From contig CAWJGS010000002.1 of NCBI GenBank assembly GCA_963842575.1, positions 124,001 through 188,000 on the forward strand: a stretch of 64,000 nt of DNA. The letters run 5' to 3'. A program made the position numbers and the translations under genes. Positions within the stretch are counted from its first letter, which is position 1, and the number at the start of each line of letters is the position of its first letter. This DNA comes from JACDER01 sp963842575. GTDB taxonomy: Bacteria > Actinomycetota > Thermoleophilia > Gaiellales > Gaiellaceae. The notes beneath the pieces are model-generated. The model did not search any database. It was not told the origin of the DNA and saw nothing but the letters and a program-made list of their open reading frames with translations. Below, piece after piece: positions 19,021-27,447 of the stretch.

Positions 19021-19665
19021 TAGGTCCGCTTTCCTCGCCCTGAGCAGGATCTTCGTGTCCGTGTAGCCGCCGCGCTCGTCGATCCGGTCGCCGAGCAGCT
19101 CCTTCACGCGCAGCCGGTCCGGGCCGACGCAGCCGGTGCGGTCGCACCAGGCGTCGACGTCCCGCCACTTCTCCTCGAACGCGACCTCCTCCACCTCGAG
19201 CCCCGAGTCTTCGAGGAACGAGCGCCACTCGTCCTCCGAGTAGGAGCGGACGTGTGTCGGGTCGTGATACAGGCGCTCGATCTCCTCGATCGCCTCGCTC
19301 TCGTAGAGCGTGTCCTCGACGAGTACCACCCGCCGCGCGACGCGCGCCATCTCACCGATCGCCGCGCGGATGTCGCCGAAGTGGTGCGGCGCGATCCGGG
19401 TGACGACGGTGTCGAAGCTCGAGTCGGCGAAGGGAAGGTCCTCGGCGCGGCAGACGACGTCGGCCTTCATGCCGGGCGCGGGATCGGACGAGACGACCGA
19501 GAACCCTTCCTGCCGCAGGCGCCGCGCGACATGCCCGCCGCCGGTCGCGACGTCGAGCGCGGTCTCTCCCTCGGCCCAGGAAACGAGCAGGTCGAGGTCG
19601 CTCCCCTCGCGGTGCGTGTCGCTGTCGGCGTAGGCCTGCGCGCGCTCGGACCAGACGTCGGTCAT
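19020..19665 (-). CDS. SAM-dependent methyltransferase lying between sucC and sucD
   Basis: A class I methyltransferase of about 214 residues: motif I ALDVATGGGHVARRL, VSSDPAPGMKADV, then AEDLPFADSSFDTVVTRIAPHH and VLVEDTLYESEAIEEIE. It resembles UbiE/COQ5-like small methyltransferases. ATG 19665 overlaps the sucC stop. As read, the frame fuses in phase to sucD. Removing one T from the TTT at 19030-19032 (plus strand) gives the ending RARKRT and a TAG overlapping the sucD GTG, so two separate genes are more likely. Substrate unknown. Confidence 0.8.
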
Positions 19666-20801
19666 CCGACCAGCTCCACCGCGCGCTTCGCGGCCTCCAG
19701 CATCGTCGGCTCGACGTCGATCGGCGCGTCGGACTCCTCGAGCAGCCGACGTCCCTCCTCGGCGTTCGTGCCGTCGAGCCGGACAACGATCGGATGATCG
19801 ATCTGCATGCGGTCGAGCGCGGCGAGGATGCCACGCGCGACTTCGTCGGTGCGCGTGATCCCGCCGAAGATGTTGAAGAGGATGGACTTGACCTGCGGGT
19901 CCGAGGTGATGACCTCGAGCGCGTCCACGACGCCCTCCGCGTCTCCCCCACCCCCGAGGTCGCAGAAGTTCGCAGGACGTCCGCCGGCCAGCGCGATCAC
20001 GTCCAGCGTGGACATGACGAGGCCGGCGCCGTTGCCGAGGATGCCGACCTCGCCGTCGAGCTTGACGTAGGTGACGCCCTTCTCGCGGGCAAGGCGCTCC
20101 TCCGGCGGATATGCGTCGAAGTCGCGCATGGCCGCGATGTCCTCGTGCCGGTACAGCGCGTTGTCGTCGACGGTGAACTTGGAGTCGAGCGCGCGCACCT
20201 CACCCTCGGGGGTGACGATCAGCGGGTTGATCTCGCAAAGCATCGCGTCGCACTCGATGAAGGCAAGGTAGAGGCGGCCGATGATGTTCAGGATCTGCTT
20301 CTGCTCGCCCGGGTCTTCGATCCCGGCGCCGTAGATGAGGCGGCGGGCCTGCCAGGGCTGGAAGCCCTCGAGCGGATCGATGTGCAGCCGCGAGAGCGCG
20401 TCCGGGTTCTTCTCGGCGACCTCCTCGATCTCGACGCCGCCCTCGGTCGTGAGCATGAAGAGCGGCTTCTTCTCGCCGCGGTCGAACGTGATCGAGAGGT
20501 AGTACTCCTTGGCGATATCCGAGGCCTGCTCGATCCACAGCTTCTTGACGACGTGGCCCCGGATGTCGAGCCCGAGGATGTCGCGGGCCTTCTGCTCGGC
20601 GTCGTCCGGGTTCTCGGCCAGCTTCACGCCGCCGGCCTTGCCGCGTCCACCGGTCAGCACCTGCGCCTTCACGACGACCTGGCCGCCGATCTCCTCGGCC
20701 ACCGCGCGCGCCTCCGCCGGCGTGGTCGCGAGCCCTCCCTCCGACACCGGAATGCCGAAGCGCGCGAAGAGCTCCTTGCCCTGGTACTCGTACAGGTCCA
20801 C
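19662..20801 (-). CDS. sucC: Succinyl-CoA ligase (ADP/GDP-forming), beta subunit
   Basis: A 379-residue ATP-grasp protein beginning DLYEYQGKELFARFGIPV, with VVKAQVLTGGRGKAGGV (nucleotide site), EINPLIVTPEGEV and the Gly-rich NGAGLVMSTLDVI and FNIFGGITRTDEVARGIL segments. Together with SucD it closes the oxidative TCA branch served by the citrate synthase, IDH and MDH genes at the start of the window. It is the promoter-proximal gene of a sucC / methyltransferase / sucD / HAD / aminotransferase string with four-base overlaps. Confidence 0.95.
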   Translation of the reverse strand: MDLYEYQGKELFARFGIPVSEGGLATTPAEARAVAEEIGGQVVVKAQVLTGGRGKAGGVKLAENPDDAEQKARDILGLDIRGHVVKKLWIEQASDIAKEYYLSITFDRGEKKPLFMLTTEGGVEIEEVAEKNPDALSRLHIDPLEGFQPWQARRLIYGAGIEDPGEQKQILNIIGRLYLAFIECDAMLCEINPLIVTPEGEVRALDSKFTVDDNALYRHEDIAAMRDFDAYPPEERLAREKGVTYVKLDGEVGILGNGAGLVMSTLDVIALAGGRPANFCDLGGGGDAEGVVDALEVITSDPQVKSILFNIFGGITRTDEVARGILAALDRMQIDHPIVVRLDGTNAEEGRRLLEESDAPIDVEPTMLEAAKRAVELVG

Positions 20802-20836
20802 CGCGGCGTGAGTCTACTGACGCGGCTGAGAGTGAC

Positions 20837-21817
20837 TTAGGGCTCGAACCAACCCATGCCGCAGTCGCCGCGCTCGCCGCGGCCGCCCCACGCTTCCAGC
20901 CGCGCGAGCTGCTCTCGTTGCTGCGCAACGTCGTCCGGGTCGGTCGCGTCGTACGCGTGCAGCCCCGCGATGACCTTCCCCACGATCGGCGTCACACCGG
21001 GGCCGTCGACCGTGAGCCGGTACTTGTCCCCCGTGCCCGGCCCGCGCGGCGCGGTCTGGCCCGGTGGATGCCGGTAGCCGCCGGTCTTCGGATTCTGCGG
21101 GGAGAGGCCGTGGCAGAAGAGGCCCGTGGGGTTGTGGGTGACCCCTGAGTGCTCCCGGCGCCACCCGGCGCCGTACGGGGAGTTGTGCGTGTCCACGTAC
21201 ACGATCCGCCCGAACGCGTCGGTGGGGACGCCGTACCTCGAGCTGCCGAACCCGTGGACGGGACGGCCGCGATAGGTCACGCGCACGAAGATCTGCTGCC
21301 ACCTGCCGTGGTAGATCCAGTCCATGCCCGCCTCGATCTGCGCGACCGCGCCGGTCCAGTGCGAGAGGAAGAGCCATTTGGCCTTCTGGACGGGTAGCCA
21401 CGGCAGGTAGCCCAGGTCGGGCAGGAGCTGTCGCCAGCTCTGAGCGACCCAGTAGCTACCGTCAGGCGCCGTGCACGCCGCGACCACGTTCGGGAGCGCC
21501 GGGCCGTCGTAGCCGTCGCACCTGCCCGGGAAGCTCGCCCAGTACTTCGTGTGGTGCGTGCTCCAGCCGCCGGAATAGTCCAGCTTGAACGCCTGTTGCT
21601 TCGCGCCACGGGCCGGGTGCACCGCGTTGACCGCGCCCCACACGAGCACGCGGTGCAACTTTCCATTCGAGCGGTAGGTGAGGAGCGCCTCCCCCTTGGA
21701 GTTGACCTGCAATCGGACCTGTGTCGCCCCCCGGTTGGTGATCAGCTGTGCAGCCTGGGACGAGCTCGCCCAGAAGGCGGCGGCCAGGATGGCGACGAGT
21801 GACAGCGCTCGTAGCAA
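20837..21817 (-). CDS. Secreted protein of unknown function, 326 residues
   Basis: An N-terminal signal peptide (LRALSLVAILAAAFWASSSQA) is followed by a soluble domain rich in Trp, Tyr and Gly. Features include GALLTYRS-type beta strands, FPGRCDGYDGPALPNV, YWVAQSWRQLLPDLGYLPW and DTHNSPYGAGWRREHSGVTHNP. Four or five Cys in the exported part could form disulphides. I do not recognise a catalytic family. It is upstream of, and on the same strand as, nothing obviously linked; an M15 peptidase gene precedes it 52 bases away on the same strand and both are probably cell-envelope proteins. Confidence 0.75.
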   Translation of the reverse strand: MLRALSLVAILAAAFWASSSQAAQLITNRGATQVRLQVNSKGEALLTYRSNGKLHRVLVWGAVNAVHPARGAKQQAFKLDYSGGWSTHHTKYWASFPGRCDGYDGPALPNVVAACTAPDGSYWVAQSWRQLLPDLGYLPWLPVQKAKWLFLSHWTGAVAQIEAGMDWIYHGRWQQIFVRVTYRGRPVHGFGSSRYGVPTDAFGRIVYVDTHNSPYGAGWRREHSGVTHNPTGLFCHGLSPQNPKTGGYRHPPGQTAPRGPGTGDKYRLTVDGPGVTPIVGKVIAGLHAYDATDPDDVAQQREQLARLEAWGGRGERGDCGMGWFEP

Positions 21818-21869
21818 GGGCGCGAATCGTAGAAAGACTCGGCCGTCGTTACAAGCCCGAACCGACCGT

Positions 21870-22523
21870 TTAGCGGCCGTTGGCCGAGAAGTGCTGCAGG
21901 TCTCTGACGGAGCCGCTCCAGTAGCCGCCCCAGCCCCAGCCGATCGACTCGAAGGCGCGGACGACGAAGTCGCCTGGATGGATCATCCCCTTGTAGTGCT
22001 TCGAGCGGTCGAGGTACTTCGCGCTCCCGGCATGTGACGTCCGGCCGCCGGACACGTAGGGGTTCTCCAGCGGGTCGAGGTCGATCGCGAGCCCGTAGGC
22101 GTGGTTCGACCAGTTGCTCGACCCGGTCGCGTTCCGGCAGTTGAAGGACGAGGTGTTGTCGTGCTCGATCGAGTTGAAGTCGCTGCCGCGGTAGACGTCC
22201 ACCGGCACCATGCGACGGATCGGGTAGCGCGCGAAGTACAGCTTCCGGAAGACGCTCACGACTGACTTCGCCACGGAGCCGTTGACGATGATCTGCCCGA
22301 GGTGCCGTCGCCCGTCGAAGCCGATGTACGACACCCGGACGTCGCGCAGCTCCGACAGGCCGACCGGACAGCCGGAGTGCCACGAAACGCCGGTCATGAC
22401 CCGTTTCTGCGCCGCGCCGATCGGCGAGATTCGCCACGCGAACTTGGCGCTTCTGTCCGTCGAAGCGGCGGCCGGCAGCGCGAATGCGAGCACGGCGAGC
22501 AGAGCGAGACCCCGGCGCAACAC
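21870..22523 (-). CDS. Secreted M15-type D,D-carboxypeptidase/endopeptidase
   Basis: A 217-residue protein with a signal peptide (RRGLALLAVLAFALPAAAST) and the VanY/CwlK-like M15 core. The Zn ligands are in SNWSNHAYGLAIDLDPLENPY (His and Asp) and in the final DLQHFS (His). YKGMIHPGDFVVRAFESIGW and WGGYWSGSV also match. It would cleave peptidoglycan stem peptides outside the cell, remodelling the wall. It is divergent from the ABC exporter across a palindromic repeat element. Confidence 0.88.
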   Translation of the reverse strand: MLRRGLALLAVLAFALPAAASTDRSAKFAWRISPIGAAQKRVMTGVSWHSGCPVGLSELRDVRVSYIGFDGRRHLGQIIVNGSVAKSVVSVFRKLYFARYPIRRMVPVDVYRGSDFNSIEHDNTSSFNCRNATGSSNWSNHAYGLAIDLDPLENPYVSGGRTSHAGSAKYLDRSKHYKGMIHPGDFVVRAFESIGWGWGGYWSGSVRDLQHFSANGR

Positions 22524-22575
22524 GCGCCGAGGCTAGCTGAAGGCCCGGACTGGAGGGGCTGGCGGGAGGCTGCAC

Positions 22576-22688
22576 GCCGTGGGGGTGCGCCGCTCGGTCT
22601 GAGGCCACGGACGCAGGGCGTGTTCGTATCGGCAATACGTGCACGCCCGAGGACATGCGCCTCAGGCCGAGCGGCACTGCCCCGCGGC
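22576..22688. repeat. Long palindromic intergenic repeat, copy 1
   Basis: Nested inverted repeat: outer arms 22589-22605 and 22659-22675 match at 16 of 17 positions (one G-T pair), with weaker pairing extending to 22576 and 22688. Inside, GGGCGTG (22616-22622) pairs with CACGCCC (22642-22648), and the tip is CGTAT-CGGCA-ATACG. The tip and its surroundings recur near 44.6 and 45.4 kb. It lies between the divergent M15 peptidase and ABC exporter genes. Confidence 0.75.
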
Positions 22689-22728
22689 CTCAGCCGCCTT
22701 CCGCCAGACCCTCCGTAAACTCGGCCGC

Positions 22729-23688
22729 GTGGACGCGATCATCGTCGAAGACCTGCGGAAGGCCTACGGAGACGTCCAGGCGCTGGACGGCATCTCGTTC
22801 ACCGTCGGCGAAGGCGAGGTCTTCGGGCTCCTCGGCCCGAACGGCGCCGGCAAGACGACGACGGTCAAGGTTCTCGCCACGCTCACGAAGCCCGATTCCG
22901 GGCGTGCCGAGGTGGTCATGCAGGACGTGGTCAAGGATCCGAACGGCGTCCGGCGCTCGATCGGCTACGTCCCGCAGGGCTCCGGCGTCGACCGCGACGC
23001 GACGGGCCGCGAGAACCTGATGCTGCAGGGACGCATCCAGCGCATGCACGGCGCGCAGCTGAAGAGCAGAGTGAACGAGCTCCTTCGGCTCGTTGGCATC
23101 GAAGACTCCGCCGATCGCGTCGTCCGCGGCTATTCCGGCGGCATGAAGCGGCGACTCGACGTCGCGCTCGGGCTCGTCCACCGTCCGCGCGTCGTCTACC
23201 TCGACGAGCCGACCACCGGCCTCGATCCCGAGGCGCGCGTGAGCATGTGGGACGAGCTCGGCCGGATCGCGGGGGAGGAGGCGCTGACGATCCTGCTGAC
23301 CACGCACTACCTGGAGGAGGCAGACCGGCTCGCCAACCGACTCGCGATCGTGAGTCGCGGGCATGTCGTCGTCGAGGGAACTCCCAACGTGCTCAAACAG
23401 AGCCTCGAAGGCGACTCCGTCATCGTCGAGCTCTCGGACGGGAACACGCCCGAAGCGCGGGCCATCATCGAGAGCCTGGACGGCATCCGCGAGGTGCGCG
23501 CCGAGGGACGGCAGCTGCGCAGCCGCGTCGACCACGGCGCGCGCGCCATCCCGCAGATCCTCTCCGCCCTCGACCGCGGCGGGATCGCCGTCGAGGCGGT
23601 CGACTCGCACCGGCCGTCGCTCGACGACGTCTACCTCCACTACACGGGCCGCGATTTCCGCGAGGAGGACGAGGCGGTCGCCGAATGA
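22729..23688 (+). CDS. ABC transporter ATP-binding protein (DrrA-like)
   Basis: A 319-residue ATPase from GTG 22729: Walker A LLGPNGAGKTTTVKV, Q-loop GYVPQGSGVDRDATGRENL, signature YSGGMKRRLDVALGL, Walker B VVYLDEPTTGLDPEAR, and switch His in LLTTHYLEEADRLANR. The C-terminal extension (SLDDVYLHYTGRDFREED) matches the daunorubicin-resistance ATPase family. With the overlapping permease it forms a two-gene exporter, probably of a lipid, polyketide or polysaccharide. Substrate unknown. Confidence 0.93.
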   Translation: MDAIIVEDLRKAYGDVQALDGISFTVGEGEVFGLLGPNGAGKTTTVKVLATLTKPDSGRAEVVMQDVVKDPNGVRRSIGYVPQGSGVDRDATGRENLMLQGRIQRMHGAQLKSRVNELLRLVGIEDSADRVVRGYSGGMKRRLDVALGLVHRPRVVYLDEPTTGLDPEARVSMWDELGRIAGEEALTILLTTHYLEEADRLANRLAIVSRGHVVVEGTPNVLKQSLEGDSVIVELSDGNTPEARAIIESLDGIREVRAEGRQLRSRVDHGARAIPQILSALDRGGIAVEAVDSHRPSLDDVYLHYTGRDFREEDEAVAE

Positions 23689-24472
23689 ACACGCACGTCG
23701 CGCGCGACACCTGGTACATGGTCGGCCGGCAGGCGCGCAACCTCATGCGCGAGCCGATCTGGATCGCGCTGCTCGTCATCCAGCCGCTCGTGTGGCTCAC
23801 GCTGTACGGCCAGCTGTTCAAGAGCGTCACCAACCTGCCCGGTGGCGGCTTCGGCACCACCTCGTACATCACATTCCTCGCTCCCGCGATCGTGGTGATG
23901 AACGCGTTCTTCGGCGGGACGTGGAGCGGCATGGCGATGATCAGCGACCTCGACCGGGACGTGATCCCCCGCTTCCTCGCGACGCCTGTCAGCCGCTTCG
24001 CGCTCATCGCCTCGCAGGTCGTCCGCGCCGGGCTGATCGCGATGATCCAGGGCCTGATCATCCTGCTGATCGCCCTCCCTCTCGGAGTGCGCATCCACAC
24101 CGGCTTTCCCGGCTGGCTCGTCATCCTCGCCACCGCCGGCCTGGTGGCCGCGCCGTTCGCCGCCCTCTCCACGGCGATCGCGCTGCTGACGCGGAAGGAG
24201 GCGACGATGATCGCCGTCGCCAACTTCATCGGGCTGCCGCTCCTCTTCCTCTCTTCCACCCTGATCGCCATCAACCAGGTTCCGCACTGGATCCAGGTGA
24301 CGGCTCGCGCTACAACCCGGTCAACTGGGGCGTCGACGCCGCGCGACAGGTGGTGCTGCCCGGGACGGACTGGGGCAGCGTCGGCGAGCACCTCGGCCTG
24401 CTCCTCGCGCTCACGCTCGTTATGACCGGCCTGGCCACGTGGACGTTCCGGGCCTACCAGCGCTCTCTCTAG
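23685..24472 (+). CDS. ABC-2 type permease (DrrB-like), frameshifted near the 3' end
   Basis: ATG 23685 overlaps the ATPase stop (ATGA). About six membrane helices are visible, with the EPIWIALLVIQPLVWLTLYGQ N-terminus, the PVSRFALIASQVVRAGLIA segment and the typical C-terminal NPVNWGVDAARQVVLPG. Between HWIQVTA and RYNPVNW, at about 24304-24310, the frame jumps by two bases (CGCGCTAC where CGCTAC is expected). Corrected length is about 262 residues, the usual size. It pairs with the upstream ATPase. Confidence 0.85.
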
Positions 24473-25557
24473 TAGTCGAAAATGACGCTGTGCCGGCCCG
24501 GCGGGAGGCGGATCGTTCGCATCCCGGGCGGCGTCACGAGGAGCCTGCCCGCCGACCAGCTGGAAAATCCGCGCTCCGAAGCGTGCTCGATCCGCCAGAA
24601 GCCGTGACCGGGTTTCGCCGAGCGGAAGGCCCATCCCCAAACGTGCACTTCGGGTAGCCAGGAGACGTACGAGAATCCGGAGTCGGGCGGCGCTCCCCGG
24701 CGATGCGAGAGCAGGAAGTCCACCATGCGTGGGAGCGAGGTCGTCGAGCGGAAAACCTCACCGTGCGGACGCGAATGGACAACCGCTTCGACCGGCGCAT
24801 CCGGATTCAGCCGGCGCAGCAGCCGCACGAACGCGGCGCTCTGGGTCGTTCCCTGATGCACGACGACGTCCTCGTGGGGGTTCCACCAGATCTGCGTCGG
24901 GACGGCGGAAAAGGCGACCGTCCGTACGAACCGAGCCGGACTGCGGCGCTGATAGAGCCAACCGACCTGCGCCGGCGTGCCGCCGAGCTCGCGCGTCGCC
25001 TTCGCCTGCTCGGCCCGGGTCAGCGGGCTGAGCGGGAACTCGAACCAGCGCCGGTAGAAGTCTGTTACCGAATCGGCGACGGCCACCGCGGCGAAGAGAT
25101 CGGGTCGGCGCGCGAGCGCGAGCAAGCTCTCCTGTCCACCCATGCTGAAGCCGGCCAAGTAGACGCGGTCCGCATCCCATTGAAGCCAGGGAAGCGCGCG
25201 TCGCGCCGCAGCCGGCGAGGCCAGCAGCTTCGCGATCGCCGGCGGGTATCCCCACGCTCGGGTCTCGCCGAGCACGCGGCCTTTCAATGCCGGCGCCAGC
25301 ACGATCAGCTCCTTCCTCCCGGGCAGGTCACCCCACCGGCGGGCGTTCTTTTCGGGATCGCCTCCCCGGGCATGCGGCGAGAGGACGAGAGGAAGCGCGG
25401 GGTGCCGGGCGGGCGAGTACCAGGCGGGCGTGCCGATCAACAGACCGCCGGGAAGGACACGCCAGCGAGTAGACGACGTATGCGCCGGCGCCGCCGAGCC
25501 TGCGAGGAAGAAACCGAGAACGGCGGCGGCCGCGGCGATCAGGCGCGCGTTGCGCAC
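24469..25557 (-). CDS. Secreted alpha/beta-hydrolase, esterase (PHB depolymerase/feruloyl esterase-like)
   Basis: A 362-residue protein with a signal peptide (RNARLIAAAAAVLGFFLAGS). The nucleophile elbow is YLAGFSMGGQESL near residue 145 (catalytic Ser), an Asp region follows near NPHEDVVVH, and a catalytic His is likely in SRPHGEVFR near residue 270. PALPLVLSPHARGGDPEKN matches the oxyanion region of secreted esterases. It would hydrolyse an ester outside the cell. Its stop overlaps that of the ABC permease by four bases, so the genes converge. Exact substrate unknown. Confidence 0.8.
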   Translation of the reverse strand: MRNARLIAAAAAVLGFFLAGSAAPAHTSSTRWRVLPGGLLIGTPAWYSPARHPALPLVLSPHARGGDPEKNARRWGDLPGRKELIVLAPALKGRVLGETRAWGYPPAIAKLLASPAAARRALPWLQWDADRVYLAGFSMGGQESLLALARRPDLFAAVAVADSVTDFYRRWFEFPLSPLTRAEQAKATRELGGTPAQVGWLYQRRSPARFVRTVAFSAVPTQIWWNPHEDVVVHQGTTQSAAFVRLLRRLNPDAPVEAVVHSRPHGEVFRSTTSLPRMVDFLLSHRRGAPPDSGFSYVSWLPEVHVWGWAFRSAKPGHGFWRIEHASERGFSSWSAGRLLVTPPGMRTIRLPPGRHSVIFDY

Positions 25558-25615
25558 TTCTCAGACTCTATGGACAGATCAGCTGCCCGCCCCCGGTAGG
25601 ATCGGGCCACACGAC

Positions 25616-25631
25616 CGAAAGGGGGCTTTCG
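25616..25631 (+). promoter_or_regulatory. Ribosome-binding-site hairpin before the acidic peptide
   Basis: CGAAAG-GGGG-CTTTCG puts the Shine-Dalgarno purines (AAAGGGGG) in the stem and loop of a 6-bp hairpin, ending three bases before GTG 25634. This could limit translation of the peptide gene. By eye only. Confidence 0.4.
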
Positions 25632-25633
25632 CA

Positions 25634-25801
25634 GTGGAGGAGAAACGCACCACCTTGACGGACGACGAAATCCTGACCAGCACCCCGGGCGACACACGCT
25701 CACGGTTCTCGGTCACCGACGCCGACCAGGACGACGAGACCGACTCGTCCGACAGCGACACCGACGGCACCGATTCCGACTCCGACGGCACGGACACGTA
25801 G
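25634..25801 (+). CDS. Acidic 55-residue peptide, candidate modified-peptide precursor
   Basis: GTG 25634 follows AAAGGGGG at a normal distance. The N-terminal part (VEEKRTTLTDDEILTSTPGD, then TRSRFSV) looks like a leader; the last 29 residues are almost only Asp, Ser, Thr, Gly and Glu, with the repeat DSDTDGT-DSDSDGT-DT at the end. The next gene, on the same strand and immediately downstream, is a JmjC/cupin hydroxylase, a class that hydroxylates protein side chains. The pair suggests a peptide that is hydroxylated on Asp, Ser or Thr, but this is inference; it could also be a small acidic protein with a structural role. Confidence 0.55.
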   Translation: MEEKRTTLTDDEILTSTPGDTRSRFSVTDADQDDETDSSDSDTDGTDSDSDGTDT

Positions 25802-25802
25802 C

Positions 25803-26954
25803 GCCGACGCACTCGCGCGCTGCGTCGAGCCGGTCGAGGCCCAGGACTTCCTCGCCGGCTACTGGGAGCAGAAGCCGCTCGTCGTCCACCGGGAGGAGCC
25901 GGCTCGCTTCGGCGACCTGCTCTCGCCCGAGGACGTCGAGCGGCTGATCTGCTCGAGCGCGATCCGCTTCCCCGCGTTCCGGCTCGTCCGGGAGGGCGCA
26001 GTGCTCGAGCCCTCCTCGTACACGGTCGACCTCGGTTGGAGCCCGGTCCCGTTCAGCGGGACGATCGACGTCGACCGCGTCCTGGCCGAGTTCGAGGACG
26101 GGGCGACGATCGTCCTCCAGGCCCTGCACCACAATTGGGGGCCGATCGCCGGGTTCTGCCGCGAGCTGGAAGCCGCCCTGGGCGAGCCGGTGCAGGCGAA
26201 CGCGTACTTCACGCCCCGCTTGGCGCAGGGGCTCGCCGTCCACCACGACACGCACGACGTCTTCGTCCTTCAGATCTCGGGCAAGAAGCACTGGCGCGTG
26301 TACGAGCCGGTGGTCGAGCTGCCGCTCCAGGACCAGAAGTACTCGACGGCGAAGCACGGCGAACCGGGGCAGCCGGTGGAGGACTGCGTGCTCGAGCCGG
26401 GGGACACGATGTACCTCCCGCGCGGCTGGCTGCACGACGCGCTCACGACCGATTCCGAGTCGCTCCACCTGACCATCGGGGTCAAGGTCTACACCTGGCT
26501 CGACGCGGCCAAGGCGGCGCTCGAGGAGTGCGGGACAGACGTCGGTTTCCGGCGGTCGGTGCCGGCCGACGGTGAGATGCGTGACGACCTGCTCGCCGCC
26601 CTCGCCGAGCGGCTCGCGCCGGCCGACGTCGCCGCCCGCAAGCGCCGGCGGTTCGTGAAATCGCGCCGCCCGGTGCGCGAAGGACAGCTCTCGCAGCTGC
26701 GGGCACTGGACGAGCTGAGCGTCGCCACGCCGCTGGCGCGCCGCCGCACGACGATCTTCGAGCTCTCGTTTCCCGAGCTCTCGTTCGAAGGGAAGACGAT
26801 CACCTTCCCCGCACACGTGGAAGAGGAAGTCGAGTTCCTCGCGTCGGCCGACGCCGAGTTCAGCGCGGCCGACCTGCCGGGCGATCTCGACCAGGAAAGC
26901 CGGCTGGTGCTCGTGCGCCGCCTCGTCCGCGAAGGCTTTCTTCAGCTCAAGTAA
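25803..26954 (+). CDS. JmjC/cupin-domain 2-oxoglutarate oxygenase, ribosomal-oxygenase (RoxA/NO66)-like
   Basis: An Fe(II)/2-oxoglutarate hydroxylase of about 380 residues. Iron ligands are in LAVHHDTHDVFVLQISGKKHW (His-x-Asp, near residue 145) and in LPRGWLHDALT (distal His near residue 205). The conserved beginning (ALARCVEPVEAQDFLAGYWEQKPLVVHREE) lies upstream of the first in-frame ATG/GTG/TTG (26001), and no start codon precedes it in frame. Hence the true start is unclear, possibly masked by an indel or using a rare codon close to the TAG of the peptide gene. Relatives hydroxylate ribosomal proteins or peptides. The C-terminal half is a winged-helix-like extension. Confidence 0.82.
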   Translation, partial: ADALARCVEPVEAQDFLAGYWEQKPLVVHREEPARFGDLLSPEDVERLICSSAIRFPAFRLVREGAVLEPSSYTVDLGWSPVPFSGTIDVDRVLAEFEDGATIVLQALHHNWGPIAGFCRELEAALGEPVQANAYFTPRLAQGLAVHHDTHDVFVLQISGKKHWRVYEPVVELPLQDQKYSTAKHGEPGQPVEDCVLEPGDTMYLPRGWLHDALTTDSESLHLTIGVKVYTWLDAAKAALEECGTDVGFRRSVPADGEMRDDLLAALAERLAPADVAARKRRRFVKSRRPVREGQLSQLRALDELSVATPLARRRTTIFELSFPELSFEGKTITFPAHVEEEVEFLASADAEFSAADLPGDLDQESRLVLVRRLVREGFLQLK

Positions 26955-27447
26955 CGCTCGTCAGGTAGCTCCGAACCTCTGCGGCCGAGCGCAACTGGAC
27001 GACGTCGCCGCGAAAGCGCGCGAGCGTCTCGAGGATGCGGGGACGGTCGTCCCGCCCGAAGTGCCAGATCCATTTGAGGAAGTCCCAGTCGAAGCCTTCG
27101 CGGCAGCCCTCGGGCAGGTCGGGCCGGCGGCTGCCTCGGTCGCGGACCGCCCGGCGGAGCACGCGCGCGATACACGTTGTGCGCGGCAGGTCGAGGAAGA
27201 TCGCCGTGTCCGCCCGCTCGAAGCGCGCGTCGCCGGCGCTCAGGAAGTTGCCGTCGATGATCCAGCGCTCGCCCCCGACCGCCTCGTCCACGGCCGCCCG
27301 GAAGTCCTCGCGAGGCCCCTGCTGCCATCCGGGCTTCCAGAAGAGCCTGTCGAGGTGGACGACCGGCAGGCCGGTGCGGGCGGCGAGCCCGTTGGCGAGC
27401 TCCGTCTTGCCCGCGCCGCCCGCACCGAGGACGACGACGCGGTTCAC
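26947..27447 (-). CDS. P-loop nucleotide kinase-like protein (FlaR/adenylate-kinase-like)
   Basis: From GTG 27447, VVVLGAGGAGKTELANGLAA is a Walker A motif, LPVVHLDRLFWKPGWQ a substrate/metal region, RWIIDGNFLS and RADTAIFLDLPRTTCI a Walker-B-like core. These are typical of the small topology-modulation/FlaR and adenylate-kinase-like ATPases of about 170 residues. The physiological substrate is not known. The start overlaps the Suc_Fer-like gene stop (GTGA), and its 3' end overlaps the convergent JmjC gene by eight bases. Confidence 0.75.
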   Translation of the reverse strand: MNRVVVLGAGGAGKTELANGLAARTGLPVVHLDRLFWKPGWQQGPREDFRAAVDEAVGGERWIIDGNFLSAGDARFERADTAIFLDLPRTTCIARVLRRAVRDRGSRRPDLPEGCREGFDWDFLKWIWHFGRDDRPRILETLARFRGDVVQLRSAAEVRSYLTSVT

